Origin: JAXDLH01 sp034666705
Lineage (GTDB): Bacteria; Chloroflexota; UBA6077; SHYK01
Assembly (NCBI GenBank): GCA_034666705.1
Contig: JAXDLH010000089.1
Location: forward strand, 1 to 12,012
Reading direction: 5' to 3'
Length of the DNA: 12,012 nt
The first letter of the stretch is position 1. Each line of letters begins with the position of its first letter. The position numbers and the translations under genes are program-made. Shown piece after piece: positions 6,963 to 12,012 of the stretch. The notes under the pieces were generated by a model. The model did not search any database. It saw only the letters and a list, made by a program, of their open reading frames with translations, and was not told the DNA's origin.

Positions 6963-7307
6963 ATGGGAACGTATCGCATGTACACCGACACGGATGGACA
7001 CGCGCGTTGGGACCTGGTCAATTTGGCGGGAACGCCGGATTGGATGGAGGGTTTGGACAGCACGACGATCCGCTTCGGGATCCGGGAGCCAGGCGTCCTC
7101 CAGGATTGGCACCCCGCACCACAGCGCCAGTTTGTGATCATCCTCTCCGGGCAGCTTGAGATCGGATTTGAGGACGGCTCGAAGAAGGTCTTCGGCCCAG
7201 GAGACGCCCGCCTGGTTGAGGACACCACGGGCAAGGGCCACACGACGATCGCCCTGGGCAACGAGCCCTGCATCACGGCAACCATCGGCTTGAAGGATCA
7301 GGGCTGA
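6963..7307 (+). CDS. Small single-domain cupin protein
   Basis: A 114-aa protein consisting of one cupin beta-barrel; cupins of this size are often metal-dependent enzymes or ligand-binding proteins. The first cupin motif is represented by DWHPAPQRQFVIILSGQLEI, with H50 the only clear His ligand of the usual HxH. The second motif is FGPGDARLVEDTTGKGH, ending in H93. The pattern W-H-P-A-P-x-x-Q with E-D-T-T-G-K-G-H is shared by a widespread uncharacterised bacterial cupin family. ATG 6963 is preceded by AAGGAG (6952-6957). It is transcribed divergently from the nitrile hydratase beta operon across 171 bp and stands alone: the BON gene downstream has its own regulatory module. Function unknown. 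Confidence 0.85.
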   Translation: MGTYRMYTDTDGHARWDLVNLAGTPDWMEGLDSTTIRFGIREPGVLQDWHPAPQRQFVIILSGQLEIGFEDGSKKVFGPGDARLVEDTTGKGHTTIALGNEPCITATIGLKDQG

Positions 7308-7341
7308 GCCGCTCTTTCGCATCGCCGCTGCGGCCCCCGAA

Positions 7342-7397
7342 TTCCAAGGTCGCTCTACGGAAGCTCTAGGGGGATTCTGCAACTCCCGCCGTATCAA
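7342..7397 (+). promoter_or_regulatory. Four phased 11-bp repeats plus -10-like element upstream of the BON gene (copy A)
   Basis: Units at 7342, 7353, 7364 and 7375 begin TTCCA, CTCTA, CTCTA and TTCTG, each exactly 11 bp apart. After a further 6 bp comes gTATCAA, a -10-like hexamer at 7392-7397. A gap-free copy exists at 10585-10638 with 42 of 54 positions identical. One-helical-turn direct repeats abutting a -10 with no recognisable -35 are the architecture of activator-dependent promoters such as PhoB/PhoP-type boxes. The regulator itself is not identified. Confidence 0.6.
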
Positions 7398-7437
7398 TGA
7401 GAAAGCGCGGACGCCATCCACGTCCCGCGTGGGTCAG

Positions 7438-7485
7438 GAATCTGCCTGCGGCCGGTCGTCCGCCAGGCCAGCCGCAGGCAGATTC
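7438..7485 (+). repeat. 15-bp perfect hairpin in the BON gene leader
   Basis: GAATCTGCCTGCGGC (7438-7452) is the exact reverse complement of 7471-7485, with an 18-nt loop. It falls between the predicted start of transcription and the ATG at 7518, after a smaller CCACG/CGTGG stem (7418-7432). It could be a leader stabiliser, an attenuator, or a late terminator of the cupin transcript; no U-tract follows. Confidence 0.6.
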
Positions 7486-7517
7486 AAACCAATGGAACGG
7501 CGCGAAGGGAGCACGCA

Positions 7518-8189
7518 ATGGCCACATCGACGATGACGCGAACCGACGAGCAGATCCAGCAAGACATCTTGAACGAGCTGAAATGGGACGCCCGCGTCCA
7601 ACCGAATGAGATCGGGGTAGCCGTCAAGGACGGCGTGGTCACCCTGACCGGCTGGGTGGACTCCTATGTCAAGAAGTGGGCCGCCGAGGAGGCCGCGCAC
7701 CGCGTGCGCGGCGTCGTCGCGGTCGCGAACGACGTCGAAGTCCGCCTGCCCAACACGGCGGAGCGCACCGATGCAGACATCGCCGCCGCCGCCAAACGAG
7801 CGATCGAGTGGGATGCCATGATTCCGACCGACACGGTGGAGGTCACCGTGTCGAAGGGTTGGGTTACGCTCAAGGGCGAGGTGGAATGGCAGTTCCAGAA
7901 ACAGGACGCTGAGCGCGTGATTCGCCGCCTCGCAGGCGTCAAGGGCGTCACCAATCTGATCACCGTCAGTCCCCGGGTTACGCCGGAAGGATTGAAGGAG
8001 AAGATCGAGCGGGCGCTGGTGCGCAGCGCCGAGACGGACGCGCAGCGAATCACCGTCGAAGTGCAGGGCAGCAAGGTCATTCTCAAGGGCACCGTCCGCT
8101 CCTATGCGGAGAAGCAAGAGGCCGAGCGGGTCGCCTGGTCGGCGCCCGGCGTCACCACGGTCGAGAACCGCCTGGTGATCTCCTTCTAA
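7518..8189 (+). CDS. Triple BON-domain protein
   Basis: A 223-aa protein made almost entirely of three BON domains at about residues 10-78, 84-152 and 155-223. Each has the alpha-beta pattern ending in G-x-V-T/I-L-x-G-x-V followed by a helix and a ..V.N.L/V.V strand (VVTLTGWVDSY, WVTLKGEVEW, KVILKGTVRSY). BON domains (OsmY-like) bind phospholipid or other ligands and are often induced by osmotic or envelope stress. No signal peptide or membrane segment is present, so unlike OsmY this protein should be cytosolic. ATG 7518 has a GAAGGGA Shine-Dalgarno at 7504-7510. The upstream 11-bp repeat module is shared with the peroxiredoxin operon, suggesting co-regulation under stress. Identification of the domain is firm; the role is inferred. 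Confidence 0.93.
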   Translation: MATSTMTRTDEQIQQDILNELKWDARVQPNEIGVAVKDGVVTLTGWVDSYVKKWAAEEAAHRVRGVVAVANDVEVRLPNTAERTDADIAAAAKRAIEWDAMIPTDTVEVTVSKGWVTLKGEVEWQFQKQDAERVIRRLAGVKGVTNLITVSPRVTPEGLKEKIERALVRSAETDAQRITVEVQGSKVILKGTVRSYAEKQEAERVAWSAPGVTTVENRLVISF

Positions 8190-8217
8190 CCACGCCGTCT
8201 TTCTAACCACGCAGCCT
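8184..8217 (+). repeat. Two tandem 17-bp units spanning the BON stop codon
   Basis: Units 8184-8200 and 8201-8217 both begin TTCTAACCACGC and match at 15 of 17 positions. The first unit contains the BON stop codon. It looks like a recent slippage duplication of the 3' end. Confidence 0.6.
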
Positions 8218-8277
8218 AATCATGCCGCACGAGTGCAAGCGCTCCTACCGCGAGTGAATGGCTGGCTTCGGCTTTGT

Positions 8278-8310
8278 GGGCAGGCCGCGCATCCCGGGCG
8301 CGGCCTGCCC
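8278..8310 (+). terminator. 13-bp perfect GC-rich hairpin between the BON and PRC/MgtE-N genes
   Basis: GGGCAGGCCGCGC (8278-8290) and GCGCGGCCTGCCC (8298-8310) pair completely around a 7-nt loop. It is 89 bp after the BON stop and 34 bp before the ATG at 8345. No U-tract follows. It is either a terminator for the BON transcript or a leader element of the metal-transport genes. Confidence 0.5.
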
Positions 8311-8344
8311 CGCGCGGTCTTCCAAAAGGCGAAAGGGGGGCCGC

Positions 8345-9256
8345 ATGGCGGTACCTCTCTGTGTGTCCCACCTGATCGGCGCGCCACTGCGAGAGGAGCG
8401 CGGTGTCCGGCTGGGCACAGTCCGCGACGTCGTCGTCCGGCTCGATGCGAGCGTACCCTGGCCCGAGGTCGTCGGGCTGATCGCGCGATCCGGTCGACAC
8501 GAACTCTTCGTGCCGTACGCGGAGGTCGTGCGATTCGACCCTTCGGCGGTGTCCCTGCGCGAGCCCCTCGCCGCCCTGGCTAGTTTCATCCACAACGACA
8601 ACCAGTTGCGGCTCTACGCGGATGTCCTCGATCGCCAGATGCTCGACGTGGGTGGGCGGCGACTCGTGCGAGTCGACGACCTGCAACTCCTCGCCGAAAA
8701 CGGACGCCTGTGGCTCGCCGGCATCGAGAGCGGCGTCCGCCCACTGCTGCGACGCCTGGCGCCGCGCGCGCTGGCACGCCAACTTCTCCCAGGCATGGTG
8801 CTCGATTGGGGCACCGCCGAGTACCTCGCCGGCCCGCTGCCCGTGGTGCGCCTCCAGTTGCCACGCGATCGCGTCGCGCGCCTGCGACCCGAACAGATCG
8901 CCGAGGTGCTCGCATGCCTCGCCTACACAGAGGCCCGCACCATGCTCGGCGCGCTCGCGCCCGACGTCGCGGCCGATGCGGTTGAGCAGCTCCCACTCGC
9001 TCGCCAGGCGTGCCTCTTCAGTGGCATCCAGCTCGGGCCGGGCGGGGCGATTCTGGAAGCAATGACGCCCCCGGCGGCCGCGGATCTCGTAGGCGCACTC
9101 GATTCGGGTCAGCGTGAACGATTGCTTCGGGGTCTACCGGAACGGATCGCCGGAGCGCTGCGTGAGATCCTGGCCAAACGAGCTATCGCCTCGCTCCAAC
9201 CAGGCAGGTCGCTTCGGGCAGAAAGCCGGGCAGAAGGCCGGGTGGGAGGGAAGTGA
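8345..9256 (+). CDS. PRC-barrel / MgtE N-domain protein paired with the Nramp transporter
   Basis: A 303-aa cytosolic protein. Residues 1-160 read as two PRC-barrel-like beta modules (LGTVRDVVVRL... and a second at QMLDVGGRRLVRVDDLQLL). Residues 175-285 match the helical superhelix of the MgtE intracellular N domain (PEQIAEVLACL, PDVAADAVEQLP, MTPPAAADLVGALDSGQRERLLRGLP). In MgtE this domain senses cytosolic Mg2+ and gates the channel; here it is detached from any channel. The gene ends 1 bp before the Nramp-like gene, so it probably acts as its cytosolic regulatory partner (inference). ATG 8345 is chosen over an in-frame start at 8258 because the extension would run through the 8278-8310 hairpin. 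The Shine-Dalgarno is an unusual run of Gs (8335-8340). Confidence 0.85.
   Translation: MAVPLCVSHLIGAPLREERGVRLGTVRDVVVRLDASVPWPEVVGLIARSGRHELFVPYAEVVRFDPSAVSLREPLAALASFIHNDNQLRLYADVLDRQMLDVGGRRLVRVDDLQLLAENGRLWLAGIESGVRPLLRRLAPRALARQLLPGMVLDWGTAEYLAGPLPVVRLQLPRDRVARLRPEQIAEVLACLAYTEARTMLGALAPDVAADAVEQLPLARQACLFSGIQLGPGGAILEAMTPPAAADLVGALDSGQRERLLRGLPERIAGALREILAKRAIASLQPGRSLRAESRAEGRVGGK
9216..9239 (+). repeat. Two tandem 12-bp units at the end of the PRC/MgtE-N gene
   Basis: GGGCAGAAAGCC and GGGCAGAAGGCC lie head to tail (11/12 identical), just before the GGGAGGG Shine-Dalgarno (9244-9250) of the transporter gene. They encode the Arg/Glu/Gly-rich tail. Confidence 0.5.
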
Positions 9257-9257
9257 G

Positions 9258-10571
9258 ATGCATCCGGGATCGGTTGCCCCGCCGTCGCGGGCGGCCTGGC
9301 GACGGCTTCGGCCCGATTGGTGGCTCCGCGGGAACCCGTCGCTCGTAGGTAAGCTCCGATGGCTTACGGTGCTCGGCCCCGGGGTGGTGGCCGCGGCCGC
9401 GGGCAACGACGCTGGCGGAATCGCGACCGCGGCGCAGGTGGGTGCCACCAGCGGCTACCGCCTGCTCTGGGCCTTTGTCCTCAGCGGGATCGGACTCATC
9501 GCGGTGCAGGAGATGTGCGCCCGGATGGGCGCCACCACCGGGCGCGGCCTGGCCGACCTCATCCGTGAGCGGTTTCGCGTCCGGTGGGCTGTCCTCGCCA
9601 TGGTGATGCTCGTGGTCGCAAACGCCGGGACCACGATCGCCGAACTCGCAGGGATCGCCGCCGCCGGGGAGCTCTTCGGCGCGCCGCGCGCCCTCGTCGT
9701 GCCCCTCGCCGCCCTGGGACTGGGTGTCCTTATCTTGCGGCTGCCGTACCGTCCCGCCGAGCGCGTATTCCTGCTGCTCTCATCACTGTTGCTCACCTAC
9801 GTCCTGGCTGCCGTGCTCGCGCAACCCGACTGGCCTGCCGTGGTGCATTCGCTCCTCGTGCCTGCACCACCTGCCAACCTGGGTGAGGCGGCGCTGTTGA
9901 TCACGATCTGGGGTTCGCAGATCACGCCCTATATGCAGTTCTTCGTCCAGTCGGCGGTGGTCGACAGAGGGACGACGGACCAGGAATTGAGCAGCGTGCG
10001 AGTCGACGCGGCAGTTGGCGCCATTGCCTCGACCTTCGTCGCGCTATTCATCGTGATCGCCACGGCCGCAACACTGCATCCGGTGGGACAGGCGGTCGAC
10101 GATGCCGCCGCGGCGGCGCGCGCGCTGGAGCCGGTTGCAGGGCCGGCCGCAGCGACCTTGTTCGGCATGGGACTGCTTGGCGCCGCGCTGCTCGCCGCCG
10201 GGGTGGTGCCCCTGGCTACTGCCTACGCCGTATGCGAGGCCTTCGGTTGGGAGCGAGGTGTGTCACACAGCTTCCAAGATGCCCCCGTTTTCTACGGCCT
10301 GTTCATCGCGTTGCTCGGGGGCGCTGCGGCCGCGGTCATGTGGCCAGGACTGCCGCTAGTGCGCGCCATGCTCGCTAGCCAGCTCGTAGCGGGCTTGCTG
10401 CTGCCGCCGATTCTCGCGTTCATCCTGCTTCTGGCAAACGACAGGCGGCTGCTTGGTACGAGGAAGAACGGCCGGCTTGCCAACGTCATCGGTGGAGGCA
10501 CGCTCGCCCTGCTCTCAGTGCTGGAAGTGGTGTTGCTCGTGCAGGCAATCACCGCGCCCGGCGAGGCATGA
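9258..10571 (+). CDS. Nramp (SLC11)-related divalent metal transporter with altered metal site
   Basis: A 437-aa polytopic membrane protein with about 11 hydrophobic segments. Family identity rests on GPGVVAAAAGNDAGGIATAAQVG in place of the usual GPG...DPGN..T in TM1, on Q84-E-M-C-A-R-M...TGRGLADLIRE, and on the TM6 counterpart IWGSQITPYMQFF. In canonical Nramp, TM1 DPGN and a TM6 Met in ..xMPHN bind Mn2+/Fe2+. Here DPGN reads D51-A-G-G and the position of the Met reads T223 (ITPY). Loss of the soft Met ligand is a feature of Nramp relatives that carry hard ions such as Mg2+. Together with the MgtE-N neighbour this favours Mg2+ (or Mn2+) transport, as inference. ATG 9258 has GGGAGGG 7 bp upstream and follows the preceding stop by 1 bp; an in-frame extension to 9114 overlaps that gene and is rejected. 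Confidence 0.88.
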   Translation: MHPGSVAPPSRAAWRRLRPDWWLRGNPSLVGKLRWLTVLGPGVVAAAAGNDAGGIATAAQVGATSGYRLLWAFVLSGIGLIAVQEMCARMGATTGRGLADLIRERFRVRWAVLAMVMLVVANAGTTIAELAGIAAAGELFGAPRALVVPLAALGLGVLILRLPYRPAERVFLLLSSLLLTYVLAAVLAQPDWPAVVHSLLVPAPPANLGEAALLITIWGSQITPYMQFFVQSAVVDRGTTDQELSSVRVDAAVGAIASTFVALFIVIATAATLHPVGQAVDDAAAAARALEPVAGPAAATLFGMGLLGAALLAAGVVPLATAYAVCEAFGWERGVSHSFQDAPVFYGLFIALLGGAAAAVMWPGLPLVRAMLASQLVAGLLLPPILAFILLLANDRRLLGTRKNGRLANVIGGGTLALLSVLEVVLLVQAITAPGEA

Positions 10572-10584
10572 GCCGCGGCCTCAT

Positions 10585-10640
10585 TTCCAAGGCTGTTCTA
10601 GGAAAGCTCTACGACGATTCTGCACCGCGCGCCCTATCTA
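10585..10640 (+). promoter_or_regulatory. Four phased 11-bp repeats plus -10-like element upstream of the peroxiredoxin gene (copy B)
   Basis: Units at 10585, 10596, 10607 and 10618 begin TTCCA, TTCTA, CTCTA and TTCTG, in the same order and spacing as copy A, and TATCTA follows at 10635-10640, the same offset. It begins 13 bp after the transporter stop, so it should give the peroxiredoxin/DsbA pair its own promoter with a leader of about 110 nt. Confidence 0.6.
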
Positions 10641-10753
10641 TTTGAATGAGTCAGCCGCACCCGGTCAGCCCGCCGTTCTCCGCACGAAGGGCTCGGGCGA
10701 AGGGTTGGAACGGACGACTGGTCCGCAAAATTTGCCGCGAAGGAGAGTCACGC

Positions 10754-11275
10754 ATGTCACGTCTTGCCGACGCGCAGGCGCCCGCATCAGACCCAACCTC
10801 CCCGCTGCAGGCGGGGACGCGGGCGCCTGACTTTACGCTGCGGTCAACCCCCGATCAAAGCGTCGCGCTCCACGATTTTCGGGGGCAGCCCGTGATCCTC
10901 GCGTTCTATCCGGCTGACTGGAGCCCCGTCTGTGGCGATCAGATGACGCTCTACAACGAGGTGCTGCCCGAGTTCCAACGCTATGACGCGCGGCTGCTGG
11001 GAATCTCCGTGGACGGGGCCTGGTGCCATATGGCCTTCGCCCACGACCGGCATCTGCAGTTCCCGCTGCTGGCGGATTTCGAGCCAAAGGGCGCGGTGGC
11101 GCGCAGCTTTGGCGCCTATCGACATGGCGACGGGACGTCCGAACGCGCGCTATTCGTGCTCGACCGTGACGGGGTTGTCTATTGGAGCTACATCTCACCA
11201 GTGGGGATCAATCCCGGCGCCGATGGGATCCTCCGATCGCTCGACGCAATGCAGGTCAGGAGGAAAGCCGCATGA
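10754..11275 (+). CDS. Peroxiredoxin (AhpC/TSA, Bcp/AhpE-like)
   Basis: A 173-aa thioredoxin-fold thiol peroxidase that reduces hydrogen peroxide or organic hydroperoxides in the cytosol. The N-terminal strand pattern G-T-R-A-P-D-F-T-L is typical. The peroxidatic cysteine is C60 in FYPADWSPVCGDQM, where the usual Thr of PxxxTxxC is Ser57, and the active-site Arg is R131 in SERALFVLD. The only other cysteine is C91 (DGAWCHMAF), not in a standard resolving position, so it may work as a one-Cys enzyme that needs an external thiol partner. ATG 10754 has AAGGAG at 10740-10745; an in-frame start at 10646 is rejected because it lies right at the predicted transcription start. It overlaps the next gene by 4 bp (ATGA), consistent with translational coupling. 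Confidence 0.92.
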   Translation: MSRLADAQAPASDPTSPLQAGTRAPDFTLRSTPDQSVALHDFRGQPVILAFYPADWSPVCGDQMTLYNEVLPEFQRYDARLLGISVDGAWCHMAFAHDRHLQFPLLADFEPKGAVARSFGAYRHGDGTSERALFVLDRDGVVYWSYISPVGINPGADGILRSLDAMQVRRKAA

Positions 11276-11841
11276 CGATGGATAGCCCGCTGCTTGCCGT
11301 TCCCATAAGCGAGCGCGACCACATGTTGGGGCCGGCGAACGCACCGGTTTCGCTGGTCGAGTATGGCGACTTCGAGTGCCCTTACTGCGGACGGGCGTAT
11401 CCAGTCGTCGAGGAGATTCGCCGCCGGCTGGGCGATCGACTGTGCTTCGTCTATCGGCATTTCCCGCTGACTCAGATCCATCCCCATGCCCAGCATGCGG
11501 CCGAGGCGGCCGAGGCGGCAGGTGCCCAGGGTCGATTCTGGGCGATGCACGGCACGCTGTTCGAAAACCAGCACGCCCTAACCGATGCAGACCTGGCGAG
11601 GTACGCCGCGGCAATCGGCCTCGACCTTGCGCGATTCACGCAGGAAATGGAGGCCGGAATCTACATCCCACGGGTGCGCGAGGACTTTCTAAGTGGCGTC
11701 CGCAGCGGCGTAAATGGCACGCCGACGTTCTTCATCAATGGCCGCCGCCACGATGGCGGCGCTGACCTGAAATCGCTCGTCGAGGCGATCGTTCACGCAA
11801 CGCTGCCCGCGCCGGCGATCGCGCGGGGCGCTCGTCGCTAA
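11272..11841 (+). CDS. DsbA-family thioredoxin-fold oxidoreductase, cytosolic
   Basis: A 189-aa disulfide oxidoreductase. The active site is C36-P-Y-C39 in YGDFECPYCGRAYP, followed by the alpha-helical insertion of the DsbA class (HPHAQHAAEAAEAAGAQGRFWAM) and the cis-proline P151 in NGTPTFFING. There is no signal peptide or membrane anchor, so it should work in the cytoplasm, unlike periplasmic DsbA. Its 4-bp overlap with the peroxiredoxin gene and its own AGGAGG (11258-11263) indicate coordinated expression. The pair could be a peroxidase and its thiol reductant (inference), in place of a dedicated thioredoxin. The true start is ATG 11272; an upstream in-frame start at 11182 lies deep in the preceding gene. 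Confidence 0.92.
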   Translation: MTMDSPLLAVPISERDHMLGPANAPVSLVEYGDFECPYCGRAYPVVEEIRRRLGDRLCFVYRHFPLTQIHPHAQHAAEAAEAAGAQGRFWAMHGTLFENQHALTDADLARYAAAIGLDLARFTQEMEAGIYIPRVREDFLSGVRSGVNGTPTFFINGRRHDGGADLKSLVEAIVHATLPAPAIARGARR

Positions 11842-11940
11842 TCGCATGGATTATTCGTAACCCGTGATTGCATCCAACTGAACGTCAGTCGAAAAAATAG
11901 GCCCGCCTGTCAAGCGGCGTGCCCGGTGCGGAGGTATCAC

Positions 11941-12012
11941 ATGTTGCTCTTGCTCGCTCGCAATTGGTGGCTCGTCGCGCTTCGCGGTCTATTCGCGGTC
12001 CTTTTTGGCCTT
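11941..12012 (+). CDS. HdeD/DUF308-like membrane protein, 3'-truncated by window edge
   Basis: Only the first 24 codons are present. They read MLLLLARNWWLVALRGLFAV and continue hydrophobically, matching the typical opening of HdeD-family proteins (..RNWW.LALRGV.AILFG), small polytopic membrane proteins linked to acid and general stress. GGAGGT at 11930-11935 is spaced 5 bp before the ATG. The gene follows DsbA after 99 bp of non-coding DNA in which I see no clear promoter or terminator. It fits the stress theme of this half of the window. Confidence 0.7.
   Translation, partial: MLLLLARNWWLVALRGLFAVLFGL

Noticed and set aside
6792..7421. N-terminal extension of the nitrile hydratase beta frame.
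   Set aside because: The family N-terminus MDGVHDMGGMHGFGPV with a good Shine-Dalgarno starts at 6791, and the extension would be antisense to the cupin gene.
8258..8344. Earlier in-frame start of the PRC/MgtE-N gene.
   Set aside because: The added residues come from a 13-bp intergenic hairpin and do not resemble a PRC-barrel start.
9114..9257. Upstream in-frame start of the Nramp-like gene.
   Set aside because: It lies inside the preceding gene in another frame; ATG 9258 has an ideal Shine-Dalgarno and sits 1 bp after the previous stop.
1..12012. CRISPR arrays, insertion sequences, transposase or integrase genes, rRNA or tRNA genes.
   Set aside because: I saw no spaced identical repeats, terminal inverted repeats with a transposase, or conserved RNA-gene sequence in the window.

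Overview
The window is GC-rich, densely coded DNA with short intergenic gaps and Shine-Dalgarno starts of the GGAGG type. Gene content points to a bacterium, most likely a member of the Chloroflexota (Thermomicrobia-like): a family-5 substrate-binding lipoprotein with a Ser/Thr/Pro-rich linker, a PRC-barrel/MgtE-N protein next to an Nramp-type carrier, and a HdeD-type membrane protein. The taxonomic call is an inference from gene families and composition, not from a marker gene.

Left part (1-6791), catabolic and uptake genes. A 5'-truncated aldo/keto reductase (+) converges with a Rieske non-heme iron oxygenase (-), with a stable hairpin between them. A 352-bp divergent region separates the oxygenase from an orphan solute-binding lipoprotein of the peptide/nickel (SBP_bac_5) family (+). 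That gene converges with a two-gene minus-strand operon: nitrile hydratase beta subunit, then an M20-family metallodipeptidase, 15 bp apart. A near-perfect 34-nt hairpin lies where the lipoprotein and the dipeptidase meet. No nitrile hydratase alpha subunit (CxLC-type metal-binding motif) or activator was seen in the window.

Right part (6963-12012), stress, redox and metal genes, all on the + strand. The order is: small cupin; cytosolic triple-BON-domain protein; PRC-barrel/MgtE-N protein and Nramp-related transporter (1 bp apart); one-cysteine-type peroxiredoxin and CPYC thioredoxin-fold (DsbA-family) protein (4-bp overlap); and the first 24 codons of a HdeD/DUF308-like membrane protein.

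The most notable non-coding signal is a gap-free 54-bp module (42/54 identical) found once upstream of the BON gene and once upstream of the peroxiredoxin gene. It resolves into four 11-bp phased repeats starting YTCYR, followed at a fixed distance by a TATC -10-like element. This looks like a shared activator site and would make the BON protein and the peroxiredoxin/DsbA pair a small regulon. Other structured DNA includes four strong intergenic hairpins without U-tracts and an 18-bp palindrome sitting between the -35 and weak -10 of a candidate nitrile hydratase beta promoter.
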